Below, piece after piece: positions 26,601 to 33,762 of a stretch of DNA of 64,000 nt. Each line of letters begins with the position of its first letter. Positions within the stretch are counted from its first letter, which is position 1. This stretch comes from Oscillospiraceae bacterium (GTDB taxonomy: Bacteria > Bacillota > Clostridia > Oscillospirales > Oscillospiraceae). A program made the translations under genes and the position numbers. The stretch spans positions 436,759 to 500,758 of the forward strand of contig CADCKQ010000001.1 in assembly GCA_902802045.1 (NCBI GenBank), given 5' to 3'. The notes under the pieces were generated by a model. That model was not told where the DNA came from and searched no databases. It saw only the letters and a list, made by a program, of their open reading frames with translations.

Positions 26601-27186
26601 CGAGCATGTCCTTGAGGTCCTCGTAATCCCAGACTTCGACTTTCTGGATCTCGTGGGAGGTCCTGAAGCCGTCGAAGAAGTTTAAGAACGGGACTCTGCC
26701 CTTGATGGCCGCAAGATGGGCAACCGGGGAGAGGTCCATGATCTCCTGGACGTTGCTCTCGCAGAGCATAGCAAAGCCTGTCTGACGGCAGGCCATAACG
26801 TCGCTGTGGTCGCCGAAAATGGAAAGTGTGTGGCTTGCAAGGGCACGGGCCGATACGTGGAAGACTCCGGGGAGAAGCTCGCCTGCGATCTTGTACATAT
26901 TCGGGACCATCAGAAGCAGGCCCTGGGACGCCGTATAGGTCGTCGTCAGAGCGCCGGCGTTAAGAGATCCGTGCACCGCGCCAGCCGCGCCGGACTCTGC
27001 CTGCATCTCCTGGACCTTGACGGTGCTGCCGAAAAGGTTCTTTCTGCCCTGAGCAGACCACTGATCGACAAAGTCTGCCATCGGGCTGGAAGGAGTGATC
27101 GGGTAGATAGCGGCTACTTCGGTAAACGCGTAGGATACATGAGCGGCAGCATTGTTGCCGTCCATGCTTTTGAAGGCTCTTTTCAT
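23641..27186 (-). CDS. nifJ: Pyruvate:ferredoxin (flavodoxin) oxidoreductase, single-chain
   Basis: This 1181-residue homodimeric cytosolic enzyme converts pyruvate and CoA to acetyl-CoA and CO2, reducing ferredoxin; it is the central step of anaerobic energy metabolism. All domains are in the usual order: domain I with YPITPSSPMAD near residue 30 and domain II with RDTKEPGA-like LDRTKEPGAQGEPLYLD. Domain III follows, then a 2x[4Fe-4S] ferredoxin insert (CIQCNQCAFVCP about 694 and CMGCAVCVGECP about 750). The TPP domain has a CSGCAETSYARL-type cluster ligand region (SCAGCAET), GDGWAYDIG (about 975) and NTEVYSNTGGQASKAS. Full length, about the size of the Desulfovibrio and Clostridium enzymes. 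It has its own promoter and terminator and is probably monocistronic. Confidence 0.97.
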   Translation of the reverse strand: MKRAFKSMDGNNAAAHVSYAFTEVAAIYPITPSSPMADFVDQWSAQGRKNLFGSTVKVQEMQAESGAAGAVHGSLNAGALTTTYTASQGLLLMVPNMYKIAGELLPGVFHVSARALASHTLSIFGDHSDVMACRQTGFAMLCESNVQEIMDLSPVAHLAAIKGRVPFLNFFDGFRTSHEIQKVEVWDYEDLKDMLDMDAVEAFRARALNPNHPTMRGSHENGDIFFQNREASNPYYEAVPGIVEEYMGKINEKLGTDYKLFNYYGAPDAERVIVAMGSICDVAEEVIDYLTARGEKVGLVKVRLFRPFCPDKLIEAIPATAKSIAVLDRTKEPGAQGEPLYLDVVTALTNAGKNIKVIGGRYGLGSKDTPPASVFAVYDELKKEDPKRQFTVGINDDVTNMSLELPDAPSTSAEGTIECKFWGLGGDGTVGANKNSIKIIGDHTDKYVQAYFQYDSKKTGGVTISHLRFGDKPIKSPYYINKADFVACHVPSYITGGFPIVRDVKPGGAFLINSQWSFEELEHHLDAASKRYIANNNVQLYMINAIDLARKIGMGKRTNTILQSAFFTLAKVLPQETAIGYMKDAALHSYLKKGQDVVDMNYAAIDAGATAFEKVNVPESWKNAVDTKEPEKLTGREKVVEQVKKILVPVDKMDGDSLPVSAFTNHADGTFELGAAAYEKRGIAVTVPEWNAEKCIQCNQCAFVCPHATIRPFALTEEEAAAAPEGTKLAEIKAGKGKGIYKFAMAVSPLDCMGCAVCVGECPAGAIEMKPLESQLAEQPVFDYMVSSVSEKKDMFQDTNVKFSQFAQPYLEFSGSCAGCAETSYARLVTQLFGDHMMISNATGCSSIWGGPGATSPYTVNKEGKGPAWANSLFEDNAEHGLGMYLGQKKIRDVLREKTEALLAVEWADADLKAAAQAWLDTYDDGKLNQEPAKAYIKALEEAVCDGCDCDACKLAREILKEKAYLNKKSMWIFGGDGWAYDIGYGGVDHVLASGEDVNVFVFNTEVYSNTGGQASKASNIGQVAQFASAGKEIKSKSLAEMAMTYGYVYVAQIAEGSNKVQALKAIAEAEAHKGPSLIIAYSPCEMHSIKGGMTNSQKEMKKAVDCGYWNLFRYNPDSETPFTLDSKEPAGGYQEFLANEARYSRLTREFPDRATDLFEKSEENAKARYEHLLKLKALYE

Positions 27187-27234
27187 TCTTTCATCTCCAT
27201 ATATAAATTTGTTTTTTATTTTTCGCGCTAAAAT

Positions 27235-27263
27235 ATTGTAGCATTATTAACAAGGGATTTCAA
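27235..27263 (-). promoter_or_regulatory. Promoter of the pyruvate:ferredoxin oxidoreductase gene
   Basis: On the minus strand TTGAAA (27258-27263) and TACAAT (27235-27240) are separated by 17 bp, about 50 bp before the ATG, which has GGAGATG upstream. Confidence 0.65.
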
Positions 27264-27270
27264 CCTGAAA

Positions 27271-27300
27271 TAATGGGGACGGCAAGCTCCGTCCCCATTA
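27271..27300 (-). terminator. Terminator of rpsT
   Basis: A 12-bp stem TAATGGGGACGG / CCGTCCCCATTA with a 6-nt loop lies 14 bp after the rpsT stop and just before the next promoter. The T-run is weak. Confidence 0.75.
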
Positions 27301-27313
27301 TAATTCGATAATA

Positions 27314-27580
27314 TTACTCCTGAACTTCGTTCAGTTTTTTTGCCATTGCGGATTTCTTGTGGGCTGCGTTGTTCTTGTGGATCAGGTTCGTTCCTGCCGC
27401 TTTGTCTACAGCCTTGACTGCCGTTTTATATGCATCAGCAGCTGCTTCCCTGTTGCCTTCCGCGACTGCTGCATCAAACTTCTTGATCTTTGTCTTGAGC
27501 TCGGTCATGTCGGCTCTGTTGTCTGCTCTCTGCTGCTTGGATTTGAGATCTCTCTTTGCAGAAGATTTTATATTCGCCAT
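27314..27580 (-). CDS. rpsT: 30S ribosomal protein S20
   Basis: This 88-residue basic protein binds the 5' and 3' minor domains of 16S rRNA in the small subunit. The start MANIKSSAKRDLKSKQQRA and the end HKNNAAHKKSAMAKKLNEVQ follow the S20 pattern closely, including the conserved KNNAARKKS-like box (here HKNNAAHKKSAM). The length is standard. ATG 27578-27580 has AAGGAGGTGG upstream. It is monocistronic with its own promoter and a terminator, and it is the first gene to the left of the parS sites, reading away from them. Confidence 0.96.
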   Translation of the reverse strand: MANIKSSAKRDLKSKQQRADNRADMTELKTKIKKFDAAVAEGNREAAADAYKTAVKAVDKAAGTNLIHKNNAAHKKSAMAKKLNEVQE

Positions 27581-27632
27581 TTGTTGCCACCTCCTTTTCG
27601 GAAATAATGCCTTTTCTCAAGTTTGCTGTGAG

Positions 27633-27661
27633 ATTATAGCAAACAAAGTATTGAAAAGCAA
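27633..27661 (-). promoter_or_regulatory. Promoter of rpsT
   Basis: On the minus strand TTGCTT (27656-27661) and TATAAT (27633-27638) are exactly 17 bp apart, about 53 bp before the start codon. Confidence 0.75.
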
Positions 27662-27674
27662 GAACTTTTTTCGA

Positions 27675-27690
27675 TGTTTCACGTGAAACC
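27675..27690. promoter_or_regulatory. parS site 1
   Basis: TGTTTCACGTGAAACC matches the parS consensus (TGTTTCACGTGAAACA) at 15 of 16 bases. It is the nucleation site for ParB spreading and origin segregation, located between rpsT and parA. Confidence 0.93.
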
Positions 27691-27710
27691 AAAAGCGTTT
27701 TCAAAATATA

Positions 27711-27726
27711 CGTTTCACGTGAAACA
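27711..27726. promoter_or_regulatory. parS site 2
   Basis: CGTTTCACGTGAAACA is again 15 of 16 to consensus, 36 bp from site 1 and immediately upstream of the parA -35 box, so bound ParB could also affect parA transcription. Confidence 0.93.
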
Positions 27727-27734
27727 TTTTAACG

Positions 27735-27763
27735 TTGAAAATAGTATATATTATTGGTATAAT
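27735..27763 (+). promoter_or_regulatory. Promoter of parAB
   Basis: TTGAAA (27735-27740), a 17-bp spacer, then TATAAT (27758-27763); AAGGAGG follows before the parA start at 27790. Confidence 0.8.
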
Positions 27764-27789
27764 TATTTGTTTTTATTAAGGAGGCGCGT

Positions 27790-28554
27790 ATGGCGAAGAT
27801 AATTGCAGTGGCCAACCAGAAGGGCGGGGTCGGCAAGACGACCACGGCTGTGAACCTGTGCGCGTCTGTGAGCGATCTCGGGAAAAAGACGCTCCTGGTC
27901 GACTGTGACCCCCAGGGCAATGCGGGAAGCGGAATGGGTATCGACAAAAACAGGAGGCCCAATCTCTTCGATGTCCTCGTCTCCGGAGAGGAGATCCGCG
28001 ACTGCGTCGTAAAGACCAGGCACGGGGATGTCATCCCCGCGGGAAGAGATCTCGCGGCTGCAGGGCTTGAGCTCACACAGCGTGAGAAGCGGGAGTTTGT
28101 CCTCAAGGACGCGCTTTTAAAGCTCTATATGGACTACGATTATATCTTCCTCGACTGTCCGCCGAGCCTTGAGCTGCTCACCGTCAACGCGCTTACCTGC
28201 GCAGACAGCGTTATCATTCCGATGCAGTGCGAGTATTACGCGCTCGAAGGGATAACGGATCTTGTAAACAGCATAAAGATGTGCAACAAATTCCTGAACA
28301 AACGCCTTGAAGTGGAGGGGATAGTCCTCACGATGTTCGATCCGAGGATGAACCTGACAAATCAGGTGGCAAATGAGATCAAAAACTATTTTGGCGACAA
28401 GGTCTACAAGACGGTCATTCCGAGGAGCGTACGCCTCTCTGAGGCGCCGAGCCACGGAGAACCCGGAGTTGTATACGACCGGATAGGCAAGGGAAGCCGG
28501 GCATACAGAGCTTTGGCAAAAGAAGTCGTCAAACGCTGTGAAGGAGCAAAATAA
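27790..28554 (+). CDS. parA: Chromosome partitioning ATPase ParA/Soj
   Basis: This 254-residue deviant-Walker ATPase helps segregate origins and, as Soj in Bacillus, regulates DnaA. Visible are MAKIIAVANQKGGVGKTTTAVN (signature Lys plus P-loop, residues 10-18), the Walker A' region VDCDPQGNAGSG (about 38-49), DYIFLDCPPSLELLT (Walker B) and SVRLSEAPSHGEP near the end, all classic for chromosomal ParA. Full length. The stop overlaps the ATG of parB (TAATG). Two parS sites lie just upstream. Confidence 0.97.
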   Translation: MAKIIAVANQKGGVGKTTTAVNLCASVSDLGKKTLLVDCDPQGNAGSGMGIDKNRRPNLFDVLVSGEEIRDCVVKTRHGDVIPAGRDLAAAGLELTQREKREFVLKDALLKLYMDYDYIFLDCPPSLELLTVNALTCADSVIIPMQCEYYALEGITDLVNSIKMCNKFLNKRLEVEGIVLTMFDPRMNLTNQVANEIKNYFGDKVYKTVIPRSVRLSEAPSHGEPGVVYDRIGKGSRAYRALAKEVVKRCEGAK

Positions 28555-29429
28555 TGGCAAAAAATGAAAAAAGAGGCCTCGGTACCGGTCTCGGAGCCCT
28601 TTTCGGAGAAGATGTATATGAGCAGGAGAACCAGACAAGCGATCTTATGCTTCCGATAGACAAGGTCTCTCCGCGCGCGACCCAGCCGAGAGTCTATTTC
28701 AGTGATGAATCTCTGAATACTCTCTCCGAGTCCATTAAACTGTACGGGATAATAACACCCATAACAGTCCGCTCGATGGAGGACGGTTTCTATGAGATCA
28801 TAGCGGGAGAGAGAAGATGGAGGGCTGCCCGTCTGGCGGGACTCAAGGAAGTTCCTGTCCGGATCATCGAGGCAGATGACCGGCTGGCAAGCGAGCTTGC
28901 GCTGGTCGAAAATCTCCAGCGTGAGGACCTGAATCCCATTGAAGAAGCCAAGGGATACAAAAGTCTTATAGAAGAATACGGGATGACCCAGGACGAGGTC
29001 GCAAAGCGTATCGGAAGGTCCAGACCAGCGATAACGAACGCCATCCGACTTCTCTCGCTCTCTTCGGAGATCTCGGAACTTGTCGAAAAAGGACAGCTCA
29101 GCGCGGGACACGCCAGAGCTCTTCTTCCTGTCAAGGATGTGAAAAAACAGCAGGAGCTTGCAAACGCCATTATAAATAAAGGATATTCCGTAAGACACGC
29201 GGAAAAAATGGCGGCCGAGACCTTAAAACCCGCAAAAGAAAAAGAGACAGAGACCAAAAACGATTCACCTGATTATGCCAAATATGTTTCAGACGCCTTG
29301 AGTGATATTCTCGGAAGAAAAGTCGTATTGTATGACGGAAAAAAGACCGGAAAGATAGAACTTACTTTTTACGGCCCGGACGACAGAGAAGCTCTTATCG
29401 AAGAACTCAAAAAAATAGGAAAGCTCTAA
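28554..29429 (+). CDS. parB: Chromosome partitioning protein ParB/Spo0J
   Basis: This 291-residue CTPase binds parS and spreads to load condensin. It begins with a Lys-rich N-terminus and KRGLGTGLGALFGED, typical of ParB. The CTP-binding catalytic domain holds ITVRSMEDGFYEIIAGERRWRAAR-type boxes (GERRWRAARLAG about 83-94; ENLQREDLNPIEEA about 121-134). The helix-turn-helix region is MTQDEVAKRIGRSRPAITNAIRL (about 145-167), followed by SAGHARALL and a C-terminal dimer domain. It is translationally coupled to parA. Confidence 0.97.
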   Translation: MAKNEKRGLGTGLGALFGEDVYEQENQTSDLMLPIDKVSPRATQPRVYFSDESLNTLSESIKLYGIITPITVRSMEDGFYEIIAGERRWRAARLAGLKEVPVRIIEADDRLASELALVENLQREDLNPIEEAKGYKSLIEEYGMTQDEVAKRIGRSRPAITNAIRLLSLSSEISELVEKGQLSAGHARALLPVKDVKKQQELANAIINKGYSVRHAEKMAAETLKPAKEKETETKNDSPDYAKYVSDALSDILGRKVVLYDGKKTGKIELTFYGPDDREALIEELKKIGKL

Positions 29430-29455
29430 ACTGATTACAGGGAGATAATAAACAA

Positions 29456-30760
29456 ATGTTAGACATCAGATTTATTCGCGAGAACCCGGACGCGGTAAAA
29501 GAAAACATTAAGAAAAAATTCCAGGAGGCAAAGCTGCCTCTTGTGGATGAGGTCATAGCGCTGGACGCGCAGAACAGGGCGGCCATAACCGAAGCCAGCG
29601 AGCTCCGCTCAAAGCGCAACAGCCTTTCAAAGCAGATCGGCGTTTTGATGGGCCAGTCGAAAAAGGACCCCTCCAAAAAGGATGAAGCCGAGAAGGTGAA
29701 AGCCGATGTCGTCGCCATAAACGAACGGCTTGAAGGCCTCGAGGCTCTGGAGACCGAGCTGGCCGAAAAGATCCGCAGAATAATGCTGCAGATCCCGAAC
29801 ATGATAGACCCCTCCGTTCCCATCGGGCCTGATGACAGCTGCAATGTCGAGGTACAGAGATTCGGAGAGCCCTACGTTCCCGGTTTCGAGATCCCCTACC
29901 ACACGGAGATAATGGAATCTCTCGACGGAATAGACATGGACGCTGCCGGAAGAGTTTCGGGCAACGGCTTCTATTACCTGACCGGAGATATTGCGAGACT
30001 TCACAGCGCCGTTCTGGCCTATGCCAGGGATTTCATGATAGACAAGGGCTTCACTTACTGCATACCCCCCTTCATGATACACGGCAACGTCGTCGAGGGA
30101 GTCATGAGCCAGACCGAGATGGACGCCATGATGTACAAGATAGAGGGTGAGGACCTCTATCTGATCGGCACCTCCGAGCATTCCATGATAGGAAGGTTTA
30201 TAGACCAGATCTTATCCGAGGACCGGCTCCCCCTCACATTGACCTCATATTCTCCCTGCTTCAGAAAGGAAAAGGGCGCCCACGGGATAGAAGAGAGAGG
30301 CGTATACCGTATACACCAGTTCGAAAAGCAGGAGATGATCGTCATCTGCAGACCGGAGGATTCCATGGCCTGGTATGAAAAGATGTGGCGCTTCAGCGTC
30401 GAGCTTTTCAGGAGCATGGAGATCCCGGTGAGGCAGCTCGAGTGCTGCTCCGGAGACCTGGCAGACCTGAAGGTCAAATCCTGTGACATAGAGGCATGGT
30501 CCCCGAGACAGCAGAAATACTTTGAGGTATGCTCCTGCTCCAATCTGGGAGACGCGCAGGCCAGAAGACTCAAAATGCGCGTAAAAGGCGAGGACGGAAA
30601 GATGTATCTGCCTCATACGCTGAACAACACCGTCGTTGCGCCCCCGAGAATGCTCATAGCATTTCTGGAGAATCATCTGCAGGAAGACGGGTCTGTTACG
30701 ATTCCCGAAGTCCTCCGCCCGTATATGGGAGGAAAAGAAGTCCTGGTTCCGAAAAAATAA
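29456..30760 (+). CDS. serS: Seryl-tRNA synthetase
   Basis: This 434-residue class II aminoacyl-tRNA synthetase charges tRNA-Ser (and tRNA-Sec if present). It has an N-terminal coiled-coil arm (about 25-105, KRNSLSKQIGVLMGQSKKDPSKK), then class II motif 2 (FRKEKGAHGIEERGVYRIHQF, about 272) and motif 3 (NNTVVAPPRMLIAFLENH, about 390-407). Full length. GGGAGA precedes ATG. It lies 26 bp after parB and ends at a terminator before dnaA, so it travels with parAB. Placing serS between parB and dnaA differs from the Bacillus order. Confidence 0.97.
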   Translation: MLDIRFIRENPDAVKENIKKKFQEAKLPLVDEVIALDAQNRAAITEASELRSKRNSLSKQIGVLMGQSKKDPSKKDEAEKVKADVVAINERLEGLEALETELAEKIRRIMLQIPNMIDPSVPIGPDDSCNVEVQRFGEPYVPGFEIPYHTEIMESLDGIDMDAAGRVSGNGFYYLTGDIARLHSAVLAYARDFMIDKGFTYCIPPFMIHGNVVEGVMSQTEMDAMMYKIEGEDLYLIGTSEHSMIGRFIDQILSEDRLPLTLTSYSPCFRKEKGAHGIEERGVYRIHQFEKQEMIVICRPEDSMAWYEKMWRFSVELFRSMEIPVRQLECCSGDLADLKVKSCDIEAWSPRQQKYFEVCSCSNLGDAQARRLKMRVKGEDGKMYLPHTLNNTVVAPPRMLIAFLENHLQEDGSVTIPEVLRPYMGGKEVLVPKK

Positions 30761-30775
30761 GATCCCTTTGCTTCG

Positions 30776-30803
30776 AAATACCCCGGTTTTTTCCGGGGTA
30801 TTT
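30776..30803 (+). terminator. Terminator after serS
   Basis: A stem AAATACCCCGG / CCGGGGTATTT with a T6 loop is followed by TTATTG. It separates the parAB-serS transcript from dnaA. Confidence 0.88.
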
Positions 30804-30853
30804 TTATTGTTTTTATTTCAAATTATCTACTATATTATAAATATAAAATACTG

Positions 30854-30882
30854 TTGATTATCAGACGGGTTTGTGGTATTAT
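30854..30882 (+). promoter_or_regulatory. Promoter of dnaA
   Basis: TTGATT (30854-30859), a 17-bp spacer, then TATTAT (30877-30882), 35 bp before the dnaA ATG in an AT-rich stretch. Confidence 0.6.
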
Positions 30883-30917
30883 TAATTGTTTAATTCTGCC
30901 CGTTTGAAGGTGAAAAA

Positions 30918-32231
30918 ATGAACTCTCTTAATGATATCTGGTCCGAGATAATAAAGATCCTTTCCGAGGAACTTTCCCCCACCACGATCAACACCTGGTT
31001 TCTGGACTGTACCCCGGTCGAGCTGGACGACTGCAAGCTCGTTCTGCACACTCCCAGCGAGTTCAAAAAGGGAATACTGAATGAGAGATTCCTGCCCCAG
31101 ATCAAAAAAGCTCTCTACAATCTGTTCTCGACGGAATTCGAGGTCGTCATTCTGTGTTCTGAAGCCGAGATGCGTGCATACACCGACCAGAAAAGACGGG
31201 ACAATGAACTTCCCGAGATCGCCGGATACACATTCGACAGATTTGTCGTAGGTCCCTCGAACAAATTTGCTCATGCAGCTGCTGAAGCTGTCGCCAACAA
31301 CGACGATATAACATACAATCCCCTTCTTATTTACGGCAATTCCGGGCTCGGAAAGACACACCTTTTGCTGTCCATCGGGGCCACAATACACGACAGATAT
31401 CCCAATAAAAAAATAGTCTATATAAAAGGCGACCAGTTTACAAACGAGCTCATCAAATCAATAAGAGAAGGGACCGCTGAGGATTTCAGAACAAAATACA
31501 GAAACGCCGATCTGTTTCTGATAGACGATATACAGTTCATTGCGGGAAAGCCCCAGACCCAGGAGGAATTTTTCCATACCTTCAACAACATTTATGAAGC
31601 CGGACATCAGATAGTCATTACTTCCGACAGACCTCCCAAAGATATGGCCGCGCTTGACGACCGTCTCAGGACCCGCTTTGAAGGCGGACTTCTCGCGGAT
31701 ATCGAGCCGCCCGATTATGAGACAAGAGTTGCAATAATAAAAAACAAGGCAGCTCAGTTCGGTCTTATTATTTCCGAAGAGGCAGTCAATTACATCGCAG
31801 ACAATGTAAAAGCCAATATAAGGCAGCTGGAAGGTGTCATTAAGAAACTCACGGCATATAAGGCCATACTGAACACAGAAATCGATCTGGAGGCCGTGAA
31901 ACGCGCCATAGCGGACGTAATAAAGAACGAGGATTATATACCCCAGCCGAAGAAAATAATTCAGGAGACGGCGAAATTCTTCAACGTGAGCGAGGAAGAT
32001 CTCATCGGCAAAAATCAGAGCAAAAAGTGCTCCCAGCCGAGACAGATATCCATGTATCTTATAAGGACTCTTACAAATCTCTCTCTTCAGGATATAGGAA
32101 AAGAGTTTTCAGGAAGAAACCACGCGACTGTCCTCACCTCCATAAGAAATGTGGAGGATATGAGCAGAAAAGACACCGAGCTCATGAATATAATAAGAGA
32201 TATAACGGCAAACATAAACTCCCCGGAATAA
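30918..32231 (+). CDS. dnaA: Chromosomal replication initiator DnaA
   Basis: This 437-residue AAA+ initiator binds DnaA boxes and opens oriC. Domain I (about 1-80) has WFLDCTPVEL; the linker is short. Domain III has Walker A GNSGLGKTH (about 140-148) and Walker B LFLIDDIQFIAGK (about 197), plus the sensor and arginine-finger region DDRLRTRFEGGL. Domain IV carries the box-binding helix-turn-helix with FSGRNHATVLTSIRN (about 397), the counterpart of GGRDHSTV. GAAGGTGA precedes ATG. It is full length and followed by the AT-rich candidate origin. Confidence 0.98.
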   Translation: MNSLNDIWSEIIKILSEELSPTTINTWFLDCTPVELDDCKLVLHTPSEFKKGILNERFLPQIKKALYNLFSTEFEVVILCSEAEMRAYTDQKRRDNELPEIAGYTFDRFVVGPSNKFAHAAAEAVANNDDITYNPLLIYGNSGLGKTHLLLSIGATIHDRYPNKKIVYIKGDQFTNELIKSIREGTAEDFRTKYRNADLFLIDDIQFIAGKPQTQEEFFHTFNNIYEAGHQIVITSDRPPKDMAALDDRLRTRFEGGLLADIEPPDYETRVAIIKNKAAQFGLIISEEAVNYIADNVKANIRQLEGVIKKLTAYKAILNTEIDLEAVKRAIADVIKNEDYIPQPKKIIQETAKFFNVSEEDLIGKNQSKKCSQPRQISMYLIRTLTNLSLQDIGKEFSGRNHATVLTSIRNVEDMSRKDTELMNIIRDITANINSPE

Positions 32232-32443
32232 TTTCAACATTTTCTCTGTTTATTGTTTGTTTATATTATGTTGAAAACAGAAATCTGATTTTTTTGTGTA
32301 GAAAATTATAAAAATTCAAACATTTCTTCTACAAAGAAAAATTCTTGTGTACCAACGGATCAATAAACTTTTCAACAAAAAAATTCTCTACTGCTTAATA
32401 CTTCTGAATAAAAAATAATTATTTATATACGGGAGAAATAAAA
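32232..32443 (+). other. oriC: Candidate oriC segment between dnaA and dnaN
   Basis: This 212-bp gene-free stretch is strongly AT-rich, with an A/T-only-like run near 32407-32428 that could be the unwinding element. Perfect TTATCCACA boxes are absent. Possible degenerate boxes are (A/T)TTTCAACA at 32231-32239, its complement at 32269-32277, and 32369-32377, plus TGTGTAGAA (32295-32303, complement TTCTACACA, 8 of 9 to TTATNCACA). The gene-strand switch near 27.7 kb, the flanking dnaA/dnaN and nearby parS sites support an origin here or just upstream of dnaA (30804-30917, also AT-rich). Confidence 0.55.
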
Positions 32444-33550
32444 ATGAAATTCAAATGCGAGAAGTACCTCATACAGAATGCATGTCAAACTGCATCCAGA
32501 GCTGCAGCGTCAAAAAGCCCGATCCCCGCTCTGGAGGGACTTTTGATCAGCGCCGGAGCCGGTGTGACGGTAACCGGATATGATCTAAAAGAAGGCATAT
32601 TTACCAATATTGCGGCAGATGTGGAAGAAGCGGGCTCAGTCGTAATAGAGGCAAAATTTTTAAATGAGATGCTGAGACGTCTTCCTGACGGGATCGTTTC
32701 TTTCGATTGTGCGGAAGACTGCAAAGTCTCCGTCAGATGCGGAAGAAGCAAATATGACATAATAGGCATTGAGAGCGCAGAATATCCTGAAATACAGAAA
32801 GTTGAAGGATTGAATAGAGTATCTCTTCCGCAGAAAATACTGAAGAGCATGATAAATGAAACAATATTTGCAATTGCGGAGACTGATGTCAGACCAGTAT
32901 ATACGGGAACTCTGTTTGAAATAGAAGACGGAAAACTGACTCTTGTTTCAGTCGACGGATACCGCCTTGCCAAGAGGACCGAAATTCCGGAAGAAGCTGC
33001 TATGGAAAACTGCACATTTATAGTGCCCGGAAGCGCGCTTGCGGATATAGAGAGAATATGCGCTGATACTTCAGATGAAGTTGAGATTTCGGTCGGTGAC
33101 AAGCATATCGAGTTTAAGATAGGAGATACTGTAGTTATAACCAGAAGACTCGAAGGAGATTTTTTAAACTACAAAAAAGCAATTCCCGCTACATTCAAAT
33201 ACGAAATCAAAATTTCCAGAAGCGAGTTTTTATCTACAGTTGACAGAGTTTCCCTTATTGTCGATGAGAAAAACAAGACTCCGGTGAGAGTCATATTCGG
33301 AGACGGAATGATCAGCTGCAACTGTGTGACACCGCTCGGAAAGGCAGAGGATGTCTGCATTTGCGAGGGAAACGGCGAGGACCTGCTTATCGGTTTCAAT
33401 GACAGATACTTAAAGGATGCCTTAAAAGCTGCAGAAGGCGAAGAAATAAAGCTTTGTGTGAATACGGCATCCTCTCCCTGTGTGATAGTTCCGGCTGAAG
33501 GAGAAGAAAAATTCACTTATATGGTCCTTCCTGTAAGGCTGCACGCATAA
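32444..33550 (+). CDS. dnaN: DNA polymerase III sliding clamp (beta)
   Basis: This 368-residue protein, a ring-forming dimer, tethers polymerase III and other DNA enzymes to the template. Three topologically equal domains are visible from repeating patterns; motifs include [28 protein letters not shown] (about 165-178) and the C-terminal end [11 protein letters not shown], the conserved YxxMPxRL-type tail (here YMVLPVRL). GGGAGAA precedes the ATG. It starts the dnaN-S4-recF-remB-gyrB-gyrA run with almost no gaps. Confidence 0.97.
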   Translation: MKFKCEKYLIQNACQTASRAAASKSPIPALEGLLISAGAGVTVTGYDLKEGIFTNIAADVEEAGSVVIEAKFLNEMLRRLPDGIVSFDCAEDCKVSVRCGRSKYDIIGIESAEYPEIQKVEGLNRVSLPQKILKSMINETIFAIAETDVRPVYTGTLFEIEDGKLTLVSVDGYRLAKRTEIPEEAAMENCTFIVPGSALADIERICADTSDEVEISVGDKHIEFKIGDTVVITRRLEGDFLNYKKAIPATFKYEIKISRSEFLSTVDRVSLIVDEKNKTPVRVIFGDGMISCNCVTPLGKAEDVCICEGNGEDLLIGFNDRYLKDALKAAEGEEIKLCVNTASSPCVIVPAEGEEKFTYMVLPVRLHA

Positions 33551-33552
33551 TA

Positions 33553-33759
33553 ATGGAAAAAATAAAAATAGAAACAGAATATATAAAACTTGAAGCTCTT
33601 TTAAAATACGCAGCCCTTTGTTCCTCCGGCGGAGAGGCAAAGCAGGAGATAATCGGCGGAAAAGTAAAAGTAAACGGCGAAGTCTGTACTATGCGGGGAA
33701 AGAAAATAAGGCCGGGAGACGAGATAGAATATCTGGGAAAAACGGTTTCGGTCGGATAA
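33553..33759 (+). CDS. S4-domain RNA-binding protein (YaaA/RlbA type)
   Basis: This 68-residue protein consists of a single S4 RNA-binding fold: [21 protein letters not shown] then [22 protein letters not shown]. Homologues always sit between dnaN and recF in Firmicutes (yaaA of Bacillus) and are thought to act in ribosome assembly, though the evidence is thin. It starts 2 bp after the dnaN stop and ends 3 bp before recF. Confidence 0.93.
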   Translation: MEKIKIETEYIKLEALLKYAALCSSGGEAKQEIIGGKVKVNGEVCTMRGKKIRPGDEIEYLGKTVSVG

Positions 33760-33762
33760 TTC

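Noticed and set aside
30804..30917. Alternative oriC upstream of dnaA
   Set aside because: Also AT-rich, but I see no convincing DnaA box; kept only as a possibility inside the oriC entry.
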